NCBI RefSeq assembly: GCF_031461075.1
Contig: NZ_JAVKPK010000026.1
Span: 1 to 48,660 of the forward strand
DNA length: 48,660 nt
Reading direction: 5' to 3'
DNA from: Methanosarcina baikalica
Lineage (GTDB): Archaea > Halobacteriota > Methanosarcinia > Methanosarcinales > Methanosarcinaceae
Every line of letters starts with the position of its first letter. Position 1 is the first letter of the stretch. Below the pieces are notes generated by a model. It was not told the DNA's origin. It saw only the letters and a list, made by a program, of their open reading frames with translations, and did not search any database. A program made the position numbers and the translations under genes. Positions 26,226 through 34,212 of this stretch are shown here, one piece after another.

Positions 26226-26731
26226 GCTTAAATTTATGCGCGAAGTAGATGGCCTTGAGCGTGTACATATTTTTAGGGAGACCGTAGAAAAGAAGGAGTT
26301 TTAAGGCTTATTTATCTAATGTACTAAAATGTACAAAATTTTACCTATTTAAAATTTACGTATAAGCAGGCATTACAAAAGAAACAGTACTTTTCGTACA
26401 ATTTCTGAGATATGTGTAATCTTATTGCTAAACTATTGAGCTTGTTAGCCAATAGGATTTTCTCAAATGGAAAAGGTAGCTTAATGGCGAATCGTAGTAT
26501 AGTATACAGCTTTTTGTCCACTTGCGGAATATGGGATAAAGATGCAGCAATTGTTTTTAGATCACTGCAGTGGATTCCAGATTTCAGCGTCAGGATTTTT
26601 AATGATTTTTGTGTTAACAACTAGATTATAATACAGTTTATAATGTTAGGAAGTTTTTTATACATAAAAATATAGTACTGTAACTAACTAGAAATATATG
26701 GAAAGTGTCTGTTAAATAGACAAGCTGATCA
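26226..26731. other. Non-coding/relic DNA before the peptide locus
   Basis: A short frame MREVDGLERVHIFRETVEKKEF (~26236-26304) reads like the tail of a real protein but cannot be identified. Two overlapping frames of 70-91 residues at 26345-26624 on opposite strands are not convincing. Confidence 0.3.
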
Positions 26732-26852
26732 CAAACTCTAATGAGTCTCTTAATTTTCAAATTCTGAGAGATCAATAAGTTTTAGATCATGAAAATGATT
26801 CTAAAACATTTATTGATGTAAACAATAAAATTGATTTTTGGGATGAGCTCGA
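26732..26852. mobile_element. Small palindrome-ended repeat, copy 1
   Basis: It aligns along its whole length with 27161-27283 in the same orientation. The right end is TTTTGGGATGAGCTC; the left end (AGCTGATCACAAA) is a worn complement. It lies just upstream of the precursor gene and overlaps any start codon earlier than 26909. Confidence 0.65.
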
Positions 26853-26908
26853 CAATTTCCATAGAGCTAGTGAAAAATAAAAGAAACTTAAATAATGGAA
26901 TGATATAC

Positions 26909-27106
26909 ATGGTAAAATTATCCGAAAATGATAAAGCTAAATTACCTGAATTCGTAAAATTGGTAAAGGCCGAATTAGAAAAAAAGAATGTAAAAGTTGA
27001 AGCAAAAGACCTTGAAAATTCATTGATAAATGCTTATGGAAAGGTATCTGCAACTACTGTAGAAAGTTGCCATGATATTTGCATAACTGAAGGCTCGAAA
27101 TGGTAA
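26909..27106 (+). CDS. Putative RiPP precursor peptide, 65 residues
   Basis: ATG 26909 gives 65 residues: a charged, helical, leader-like part (MVKLSENDKAKLPEFVKLVKA to about residue 45, Lys/Glu-rich, no Cys) and a different short tail with the only two cysteines, C54 and C58, in ESCHDICIT, ending in Trp (EGSKW). This leader/core split next to a radical SAM/SPASM enzyme with a PqqD-like domain is the signature of a ribosomally made, modified peptide. Cys and Trp are the likely modified residues. The in-frame upstream starts (26831, 26900) lie in or at the edge of a repeated element, which favours 26909. Confidence 0.65.
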   Translation: MVKLSENDKAKLPEFVKLVKAELEKKNVKVEAKDLENSLINAYGKVSATTVESCHDICITEGSKW

Positions 27107-27160
27107 ACTGTTTATTCACTTATTTTCACTATTATGGTGAGTAATATGGTGAGTAATTAT

Positions 27161-27283
27161 GAGCCTATCCCAAAACCGAGTAGACTCTCTAAAATTATCA
27201 AATTATAAACGATCAATCATTTCGACTAGAAAACGATTCTGAAAATTTATCGTTGTAAGAAAAATGGGTTTTGGGATTAGCTC
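27161..27283. mobile_element. Small palindrome-ended repeat, copy 2
   Basis: GAGCCTATCCCAAAACC (27161-27177) and GGTTTTGGGATTAGCTC (27267-27283) are complementary at 15 of 17 positions and enclose ~90 AT-rich bases. Non-coding; probably a MITE. It lies between the precursor and the radical SAM gene. Confidence 0.75.
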
Positions 27284-27475
27284 TATTTATAAATGCTATC
27301 TAAATATAAGTATTTAGATATGGAACATTTGAAGACATTTAGTTGAAAAATGAAAGTCAGATCATGTTTTTCTCATTTGTGAGACCAATTTTCAACTTGA
27401 GAATTATTAACTTCCCCAAAAGCGAAGAGCTGCTAACTTGGTGCGCACTTATTCGTAATAATTTACATCTTTTGG

Positions 27476-28948
27476 TTGTTGATAAACGTGCTACTTTGTG
27501 AACAGGATAGTCCCCATTTAGCAAAAGACCAGATCCTAAGAAACGACGGAGAATATGTTATAGCTTACGAAACTATTTCAAAAAATAGTTATCGAATTTT
27601 ACCTTTTAATATAGCTCTAATTCTCCCTTTATTTGATGGTACAAATAATCTCTCGGATATCAAAAAATTCTCTTATGAGATATTTTCCGAAATTTCAAAA
27701 AAATGTCCTCTCGAAAAGATAGAAGGAAACAACACAAAATTATCAGAAATAGTTGATCAAACAATCACAGCAATTGTTAATTTAGATATTTTAGAGCTTG
27801 AGGGTGAAAAGAGTCCTTCACTAAACAATCCCGAAAAACTAGTTCCCGATATTTATAAATATCGATTTCCTGTAGTAAGACTATCCAGGCCCTTGTCTGT
27901 TAGCATATCATTCACAGACCGATGTCAATTTGACTGCATATATTGCTATGCTGAGAGAAAAAAATGCGAGGAAAGAGAGCTAAGTCAGTGGATAAAAATT
28001 TTTGATGAACTTCAAGAGAATGAAATCTTCCATGTGGACATCGGTGGAACTGACATCTTTTCACGATCAGATGCTCTTAACATATTAAGTGCCATGGTAG
28101 ATAGAGATTTTGCTTTTATGCTCTCTACAAAGTCCGCTATTGATGAAAAAGCTGCAAAGTCTTTGGCAGCAATGCAAATAGGTATTAGGGATATACCTGA
28201 GCATTTAATTCGGCATGTCCAACTAAGTATAGATAGTGTCGATGCATCAACTGCAGGATATATGGTTAAAAGGAAAGACCATTATGAAAAGACAATTCAA
28301 TCAGTTAAAAATTTAGTGAACGAAGGGATCTTTCCTAAAATAAAATGCGTACTGACTCCTTTAAACTATCTTGAAATTCCTAGTATTATTAACGAATTTT
28401 CAAATCTCGGAGTTCAAGATTTTCAGTTTGTGCAATATAGCAGAAGTCGATATAGACATAATGATAATCTATTTTTATCTATTAAACATAAGGAATTTAT
28501 ATGTAATTTTGCAGAATCCGTACATCAAAATTATCCCAATCTTAATATAAACATTGAAACGAAATTATACATGGGGGGAAGCAGAAACTTTTCGTTAAAT
28601 AAATGGATTAATCGACGGGTGTGTTCGGGGGGACGTTCAAACATGATAATCCAACCTAACGGTGATGTTACTTTATGTGAGCAAATCCCCCATGAAGAAG
28701 AATTTATTGTTGGCAATGTCTTTGATGAAGGAATCATGGGAGTATGGAACTCAAAGAAAATAATAGAATTTATTTATCCCCCACGTGAAAAATTCAAAAA
28801 TTCGGTGTGTTATGAATGTTTGGAATTCGAAGATTGTCATCGAATTAAAGGATATTGTATCAGAGATACACTTTCTTCATACGGTACAATTTATGATGCA
28901 CAACCAGAATGTCCCTGTCAAACAAAGATGCCCATTAGAGAAATTTGA
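27476..28948 (+). CDS. Radical SAM/SPASM peptide-modifying enzyme with PqqD-like N-terminal domain
   Basis: A 490-residue enzyme. Residues ~15-115 resemble a PqqD/RRE peptide-binding domain (ILPFNIALILPLFDGTNNLSDIKKF ... ITAIVNLDILELEG). The radical SAM core begins SVSISFTDRCQFDCIYCYAE with the 4Fe-4S ligands C150, C154 and C157. A SPASM domain for extra Fe-S clusters starts at VCSGGRSNMIIQPNGDVTLCEQ and continues with CYECLEFEDCHRIKGYC and ECPCQ. Such enzymes install thioether or carbon-carbon cross-links in precursor peptides. The likely substrate is the 65-residue peptide encoded 370 bases upstream. The start is taken as TTG 27476; there is no clear ribosome binding site and no ATG nearby. 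Confidence 0.88.
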   Translation: MLINVLLCEQDSPHLAKDQILRNDGEYVIAYETISKNSYRILPFNIALILPLFDGTNNLSDIKKFSYEIFSEISKKCPLEKIEGNNTKLSEIVDQTITAIVNLDILELEGEKSPSLNNPEKLVPDIYKYRFPVVRLSRPLSVSISFTDRCQFDCIYCYAERKKCEERELSQWIKIFDELQENEIFHVDIGGTDIFSRSDALNILSAMVDRDFAFMLSTKSAIDEKAAKSLAAMQIGIRDIPEHLIRHVQLSIDSVDASTAGYMVKRKDHYEKTIQSVKNLVNEGIFPKIKCVLTPLNYLEIPSIINEFSNLGVQDFQFVQYSRSRYRHNDNLFLSIKHKEFICNFAESVHQNYPNLNINIETKLYMGGSRNFSLNKWINRRVCSGGRSNMIIQPNGDVTLCEQIPHEEEFIVGNVFDEGIMGVWNSKKIIEFIYPPREKFKNSVCYECLEFEDCHRIKGYCIRDTLSSYGTIYDAQPECPCQTKMPIREI

Positions 28949-28999
28949 TTATCAATTTCTAGTTTTAGTCTACTTTAAAACCGTTAAGTTGTGATCAGA

Positions 29000-29851
29000 A
29001 TGAATGAGTATATAAGTTTGATTAAAAGTGGACAAAATGAAAGTGCTATCGAAAAAGCCTTAGATTTTTATTATTCGATTGAAGAAATCCAAACTTCTTG
29101 GGGAATCTCTTTTTCTCCAAAAATTGAAAATTCGATCAAGATAAGTTCCAGTTCGATTAGTTACAATAGATATTCTATTCCAATCTTTGGAATAAATGGT
29201 ACTAATGTCTGGCAGAAAACAGAAAAATTGCTGAATACAATGAATGCTCCCAGAGAGTTATATAACGTAATAAAAAAAAGGCACAATGAGAATGGCTTAA
29301 TAATTGCAGGTTTAAATTTAGATATGAATACTAAAAGAATTTATTTTCGTGAAAGAGATAAAGGATATGGCTATGAATTTGACTCAAATGGCAATTGGGA
29401 TCTGAAAGTCTATCCAGACGTTCCTTCTGCAGATTATACACATGTTATTGAAGATTTAAAGTTGATCACATCGGAACAGATTTTCTATGAAATAAAAAAT
29501 ATAGTCCCTCTAGACAATTTGAATCTAGTTACTGCTAGAAGTACTCCAAAATTAGTACTTGGTTACCATATTTACACATCTCCAAAACAGCTGAAATTGC
29601 TGGAAAATTACATTTTTGCTTTAGTTTCGAATCTAAATAACAATCCAACTGAGTTTTATATATGGTTTGAAAAAAATAAAAACATGTATTTACATTGGTT
29701 AGGTATTGGTTATACTGAAAAAGCAGGATTAGAAATAACACTTTATATTAGAAGTAATGATGAAAATTGGAATATCTATTATCCACCATTAGATTTTTTT
29801 ACATTTCTAAAATGGAAGGTTTTCAATATCGATCTACCAAATACCAAATAA
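29000..29851 (+). CDS. Unknown protein, possibly an ABBA-fold (peptide) prenyltransferase
   Basis: A 283-residue protein with no cysteine and no membrane segment. An N-terminal helix (EYISLIKSGQNESAIEKALDFYYS) is followed by helix-strand alternation: GLIIAGLNLDMNTKRIYFRERDKG, KLVLGYHIYTSPKQLKLLENYIFAL, EFYIWFEKNKN, YLHWLGIGYTEK and GLEITLYIRSND. The strand patterns AG-[LI]-[ND]-L and [VL]-G-x-x-x-x-E...LY-[YI]-x-[KR]-S recall cyanobactin prenyltransferases of the LynF/PagF type, and the size fits the ABBA barrel. This is pattern resemblance only. ATG 29000 is chosen because GTGAT precedes it; it follows the radical SAM gene by ~50 bases and is probably co-transcribed. Confidence 0.45.
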   Translation: MNEYISLIKSGQNESAIEKALDFYYSIEEIQTSWGISFSPKIENSIKISSSSISYNRYSIPIFGINGTNVWQKTEKLLNTMNAPRELYNVIKKRHNENGLIIAGLNLDMNTKRIYFRERDKGYGYEFDSNGNWDLKVYPDVPSADYTHVIEDLKLITSEQIFYEIKNIVPLDNLNLVTARSTPKLVLGYHIYTSPKQLKLLENYIFALVSNLNNNPTEFYIWFEKNKNMYLHWLGIGYTEKAGLEITLYIRSNDENWNIYYPPLDFFTFLKWKVFNIDLPNTK

Positions 29852-29923
29852 AATTGGTTTTGGGATGAGCTCATCCAGAATACGCGATTAGAGAATCAAT
29901 TTTGAGTTCTGGGATTAGCTCGT
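29852..29923. repeat. Two right-end copies of the local palindromic repeat
   Basis: GGTTTTGGGATGAGCTC (~29857-29873) and TTCTGGGATTAGCTC (~29909-29923) match the right ends of the small elements at 26732 and 27161. They lie immediately after the last gene of the peptide locus. Confidence 0.65.
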
Positions 29924-29975
29924 GGAAAAAAAATAATCTTCATTTTGATGGCGAGTTTAAGAGGACCCTATTTAC

Positions 29976-30389
29976 TTATATTGTCTTAATTCCCCAAATT
30001 ACTGAAATCACAGCTCCTATTAGAACTACCCACAGAATGTCAGCCCTGTAGAACAATGCAATAAATGCAACGTTGGTCGTCACGGCATGGAAGATATCCA
30101 ACGGCATGCTTAAGGCAAAGTGGAAGGCAGCCGAGGCCAGCAGCCCTACAAAAGAAAGATACCATTGACTGCCCTGTTGAACCAAAGAGAGCTGCTGAAT
30201 TTGTCGTAATAAGGAACAATCCCTACTACCATAAGGAACGAAGGCAAGAATATGCTTGCCGTGGCTATAACAGCGCCGACAGGGCCGTAAAGTACGTAGC
30301 CCAAGAATGTCGCCGTGATAACTATTGGCCCTGGCTTGGCACAAGGCTACACCAGCACGAAATGTTGGATCATCGAGCCATTTTTTCAT
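29976..30389 (-). pseudogene. chrA: Chromate transporter (ChrA) C-terminal half, frameshifted
   Basis: One minus-strand frame reads KPGPIVITATFLGYVLYGPVGA and FLPSFLMVVGIVPYYDKF, the conserved start of a ChrA half-domain, and stops at TAG. A second frame continues SFVGLLASAAFHFALSMPLD and FRADILWVVLIGAVISVIWG to the end. So the gene has at least one frameshift, and its first half is missing. ChrA exports chromate; this copy is dead. Confidence 0.8.
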
Positions 30390-30521
30390 TAACGTAAGTA
30401 GTCCTGTCTTCAGCGTCGAGACTTTTTAATATCTGTTGGGATCGTCAAAATTTATCGTTATTTTCCGCATTCTGTGGTCGCAATCAATTAAAAACCCAGA
30501 GAATAATAAAAAGTCTCATAT

Positions 30522-30608
30522 TCCGAATAACATTGGTTTCAGATATACCCGGTCATAGACGATAGCAGCAATCGTCGGGCGCACTCGCTTATTAAATGTC
30601 CTGAAGAC
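30522..30608 (-). pseudogene. Second remnant of the ribbon-helix-helix gene
   Basis: Minus strand FNKRVRPTIAAIVYDR, then a one-base loss, then ISETNVIRN. It is homologous to the remnant at 19798-19908. Its start-side neighbour at ~30430-30460 is a piece of the 90-residue repeat ORF found at 23923. Confidence 0.55.
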
Positions 30609-30874
30609 ACCTACTGTGGTCCTGTCTCAGAAAAGGGAGAATAAGGAAATGAATTTCATGTGCAAAGGCTCTGTGTGAATGGCAAGGAGCCATAACTGCT
30701 TGTTATGTACAGCTTTTTTGAATAATCCTGATATTTATGGTTATTTAAAGGAGTAAAATTAGATGGTTGGCGGTTTTCGAGATAAAAGAAAAAGATGCCA
30801 TATATAAGGAAAATATACAAGGTTTTTCTTAACCTTATATCCTGGCACAATTCTTCCACTTATGATTGTCGGGT
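30609..30874. other. Spacer, no supported gene
   Basis: A 67-residue minus-strand frame (30656-30859) has aromatic-rich composition but no supporting features. Confidence 0.3.
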
Positions 30875-31099
30875 TTAATAACGGATCGGAGTAGAACCAT
30901 ACCTTGAACCATGTACTTTTTCATCTTCTACTTTTATTTTGTGCGATACAGTTGCACCTGTTGGTTTTTCGTCTTCTACTTTTGTTTTATGCCAGCCACA
31001 CAAACAGCAGCCTTCTTTGCAATGCCTGATGTGTTTTACAACACAAGCAAATCCTATTATTGCCAAAATACAACTCACTATTTTCATAAATTTATCCAC
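30875..31099 (-). CDS. Small membrane-anchored Cys-rich protein
   Basis: A 74-residue protein. A hydrophobic segment (IVSCILAIIGFACVV) is followed by HIRHCKEGCCLCGWHK, with four clustered Cys and two His, a possible metal site, and then a twice-repeated tail (HKTKVEDEKPTGATV / HKIKVEDEKVHGSRYG). The GTG start at 31099 has GGAGTGA six bases upstream; an ATG four codons later is the alternative. A signal anchor with an outside metal-binding tail is plausible. The family is not recognised. Confidence 0.6.
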   Translation of the reverse strand: MDKFMKIVSCILAIIGFACVVKHIRHCKEGCCLCGWHKTKVEDEKPTGATVSHKIKVEDEKVHGSRYGSTPIRY

Positions 31100-31422
31100 A
31101 GTTATTCACTCCAAGCTATTATTGTACCTTATCGTTTATGAATATAAGCAAACAAGCAGGTCCTCACTATACAGCAAATGAGTTACAAATATGACTACAA
31201 AAATGCAGAGTATCTACTACAGAGTATCTACGAGATAGTACGAGATAGAAGAAAAAAATTGTTTCTATAAGAAATAAACTTTTACTGGTTTTCTATTGGC
31301 TTTTTTAGAGTCCTTTTCAAAAAGGCCCGGCAGTTCTAAAAAATCGGTTCTAAAAAGTTCTAAAATTAATCTTGAACAAACTCCAACCCTTATTCTCAAG
31401 GACATCCTTTGTTTTTAAGATG

Positions 31423-31434
31423 TTTTATATATAT
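31423..31434 (+). promoter_or_regulatory. TATA box, probably giving a leaderless transcript
   Basis: TTTTATATATAT lies ~25 bases before ATG 31455, so transcription would start at or next to the start codon. Confidence 0.6.
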
Positions 31435-31454
31435 CCACTTTCCAAACTAAGCAT

Positions 31455-31826
31455 ATGGAAGAGGGTAAAATCAAGAACACAATAACAAGAAGTTTCGAGC
31501 TTCAGGACTACACAATAGAAGGAACTGAACTTTCCGGCTTCTGGGCGGATTTAGTAAGCAAGGAAGAACTTGTAGTTGAGGTAAATTACAGTCCTGAAAA
31601 CAAAAAAACCTTCAGTCCCGAAGAAACAGGAACTCTTACCCGGAAAATCTGCAATAAATGCGACAGCTTTGAGGCTCAACTTCCCACAAATACAAAATGC
31701 GAAGTCACTTTCAAAAATTTAGGGGGAAAAATTTACAAATCCGGACAGCCTGATTTTGGCCCGGAACCGAGAGAAATGAAAGAACTGCAGGTTGCTTACC
31801 GCTTCTACGTTGAGTATTATGTTTAA
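31455..31826 (+). CDS. Hypothetical 123-residue protein
   Basis: A beta-rich, acidic protein (ELQDYTIEGTELSGFWADL, ELVVEVNYSPENKKTF, LQVAYRFYVEYYV) with one CxxC pair (ICNKCDSF). No membrane segment or signal. Its codon use resembles the core genes rather than the AT-rich region before it. It is convergent with uvrB. No family is recognised. Confidence 0.65.
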   Translation: MEEGKIKNTITRSFELQDYTIEGTELSGFWADLVSKEELVVEVNYSPENKKTFSPEETGTLTRKICNKCDSFEAQLPTNTKCEVTFKNLGGKIYKSGQPDFGPEPREMKELQVAYRFYVEYYV

Positions 31827-32040
31827 TCAGATTCGATAATAAATATAGAACAAGCAGCTAAGATCGGTCAAAAAAATTAAATGAGGGCAAAAAGAGTCCA
31901 GGTATTACCCACCAGCGGATCCTTCTTTTCACCACCAAACGAGATAGACAATAATTCTATTCCCGTCAAAGTTTTTGAAGGTATACGAAAAAGGCAGATG
32001 AGAAAAAAAATATTAAGAGCTAGGAGGCTTCCTAACTCTC

Positions 32041-34053
32041 TCAGGCCACTTTTATCTCTTTCTCCAGCTTTTTGATCAGTTCCCTTACCTGGATTGCACG
32101 CTCAAAGTCCAGTCTGTCGGCAGCTTCCCTCATCTCCGCATCCAGCTCGATGATTACATTGGGTATATCTGTTTTCGGGATATGTTTGGTGTCGGTAATA
32201 TCCACTACCTTTTCCTTTATGGATTTCCTGATAGTTGTCGGGACAATGCCATGCTCTTTATTATAGGCAATCTGCATGTTGCGACGGCGTTCGGTCTCAT
32301 TAACAGCTTTTTTGATGGAATCGGTCATCCTGTCTGCATAAAGGACAACCTTCGAACTTGCGTTCCGGGCTGCGCGGCCTATGATCTGGATCAGGCTTTT
32401 TGAGTCTCTCAGGAAACCTTCCTTATCTGCGTCCAGAATACCGATGAAGCCTACTTCAGGGATGTCAAGCCCTTCCCTGAGCAGGTTGATCCCGACGAGG
32501 ACATCGAATTTGCCAAGGCGCAGTTCCCGGATAATTTCAGTCCTTTCCATCGTTTTGATATCAGAGTGAAGGTAGCGGGCTTTGATCTCATTTCTGGCAA
32601 GATATTCGGTTAATTCCTCAGCAAGTTTCTTGGTCAAAGTAGTTACGAGAGCGCGATCTCCTCTTTCCACAATCTTCTGGATCTCCTGCATAACATCTTT
32701 AACCTGGCCTTCAAGAGGGCGAATCTCAACTTCAGGATCAACAAGGCCTGTCGGGCGGATGATCTGTTCTACAATCCGGGCTGAATGCTCCCTTTCGTAA
32801 TCTGCAGGGGTTGCCGAAACAAAAATCACGTTTTTCATATATTGTTTGAATTCATCAAATTTGAGAGGCCTATTATCGTAGGCGCTGGGAAGCCTGAACC
32901 CATAATCGATAAGGCTTTTCTTTCTGGAGCGATCCCCGTTATACATCCCGTGAAGCTGCGGAATGGTCTGGTGACTCTCATCAATGACCAGCAGGAAATC
33001 ATCAGGGAAATAGTCCAGCAGGCAGAAGGGTTTCTCTCCTGGCTTGCGGTGGTCAAAATGCCTCGAGTAGTTTTCAATTCCTTTACAACTGCCGGTTTCC
33101 TCAATCATCTCCATATCATAAAGCGTACGCTGCTTCAGCCTGTGAGACTCAAGCAGCCCGAGAGCAGGAAGAGATTCTTCAAGTTCTTCGAAGATGGACT
33201 TAATTGCACTTTTCTGCTCCTCTTCAGGAATCACATAATGCCTGGCAGGATAGACAAAGAAATAGTCCATTTCCTCTGTTTTCTGTCCTGACTGCTTGTC
33301 TACCTCGGAAATCCGGTCAATTTCGTCCCCGAAAAGTTCAACCCGGATGATATTATCAAAGTACCCGGGAATAATGTCAATAGTATCTCCTTTTACCCTG
33401 AAACGTCCGGGCATGAGTTCAAGGTCATTGCGTTCGAACAGGATATCGATAAGTTTCAGGAGGATTTCTTTTCTCTGAACCTTGTCTCCAACTTTCAGTT
33501 CAAATCCCATTTTCTGAAAGTTCTCAGGATTACCAAGGCCGTAGATACAGGATACGGATGCCACTACGATAACGTCCTGGCGCGACATCAGAGAGGCTGT
33601 GGCAGCAAGGCGCATCTGCTCGATCTTAGGGTTGATCTGGGCGTCTTTTTCAATATACTGGTCCTTTGCAGGAAGATAGGACTCAGGTTGGTAGTAATCA
33701 TAATAGGAAACAAAATACTCCACCCTGTTCTCAGGGAAGAACTCCTTGAACTCGTTATACAACTGGGCTGCAAGGGTCTTGTTGTGAGCAATAACAAGCG
33801 TCGGTTTCCTGATCTGGTTTATGACATTTGCAACAGTATAAGTCTTCCCGGATCCTGTTACCCCAAGCAGGGTCTGGAGCCGCTCCCCTTTTTTCAGCCC
33901 CTCCACAAGTTTTTCGATTGCCTGCGGCTGGGAACCCCTTGGCTCAAAATCGGAAACCAGCTTGAACTGTGGGCTGTCCAGATATCGGGCATCGCGTATC
34001 GTTTCGGAGAACTTTTTTGATAGTGCATCTGATGTCTGATCGGAAGATTTCAT
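32041..34053 (-). CDS. uvrB: Excinuclease ABC subunit B
   Basis: A 670-residue UvrB, full length for the family. It has Walker A GVTGSGKT, the damage-probing beta-hairpin region (YYDYYQPESYLPAKDQYIEKD), helicase motif DESH, SATPADYE, and motif VI IQIIGRAARN. The C-terminal UVR domain (AEMREAADRLDFERAIQVRELIKKLEKEI) binds UvrC. It loads on damaged DNA with UvrA and then recruits UvrC for the two cuts. In archaea the bacterial uvrABC system is patchy and considered horizontally acquired. It is the last of three minus-strand uvr genes; 30-bp tandem repeats lie just upstream. Confidence 0.97.
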   Translation of the reverse strand: MKSSDQTSDALSKKFSETIRDARYLDSPQFKLVSDFEPRGSQPQAIEKLVEGLKKGERLQTLLGVTGSGKTYTVANVINQIRKPTLVIAHNKTLAAQLYNEFKEFFPENRVEYFVSYYDYYQPESYLPAKDQYIEKDAQINPKIEQMRLAATASLMSRQDVIVVASVSCIYGLGNPENFQKMGFELKVGDKVQRKEILLKLIDILFERNDLELMPGRFRVKGDTIDIIPGYFDNIIRVELFGDEIDRISEVDKQSGQKTEEMDYFFVYPARHYVIPEEEQKSAIKSIFEELEESLPALGLLESHRLKQRTLYDMEMIEETGSCKGIENYSRHFDHRKPGEKPFCLLDYFPDDFLLVIDESHQTIPQLHGMYNGDRSRKKSLIDYGFRLPSAYDNRPLKFDEFKQYMKNVIFVSATPADYEREHSARIVEQIIRPTGLVDPEVEIRPLEGQVKDVMQEIQKIVERGDRALVTTLTKKLAEELTEYLARNEIKARYLHSDIKTMERTEIIRELRLGKFDVLVGINLLREGLDIPEVGFIGILDADKEGFLRDSKSLIQIIGRAARNASSKVVLYADRMTDSIKKAVNETERRRNMQIAYNKEHGIVPTTIRKSIKEKVVDITDTKHIPKTDIPNVIIELDAEMREAADRLDFERAIQVRELIKKLEKEIKVA

Positions 34054-34063
34054 AGATTCAAGA

Positions 34064-34175
34064 CCTTAATATATTGGAAATTAAAATTAAATATCTTAAA
34101 ATATTGGAAATTGAAATTAACTACTTTAAAATATCGGAAATTAAAATTAAATACCTCAAAGTATCGGAAATTTAA
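34064..34175. repeat. Four 30-bp tandem repeats upstream of uvrB
   Basis: The word ATAT[TC]GGAAATT recurs at exact 30-base steps (34071, 34101, 34131, 34161), with matching flanks (TTAAA before, AAATTAAATA after). It lies in the uvrC-uvrB gap, upstream of the uvrB start. The spacing equals about three helical turns, so all sites face the same side of the DNA. Confidence 0.9.
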
Positions 34176-34212
34176 ATAGCGGACACATCTAAACACAAAG
34201 ACGATTAAGGAA

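Noticed and set aside
26345..26624. Overlapping 91- and 70-residue frames on opposite strands
   Set aside because: No ribosome binding site, no conserved pattern, and mutual overlap in AT-rich relic DNA.
32785..33291. 168-residue plus-strand frame inside uvrB
   Set aside because: Shadow of uvrB; no start signal and no conserved motif.
34064..34175. 30-bp repeats as a CRISPR array
   Set aside because: Units are directly adjacent with no unique spacers between them.
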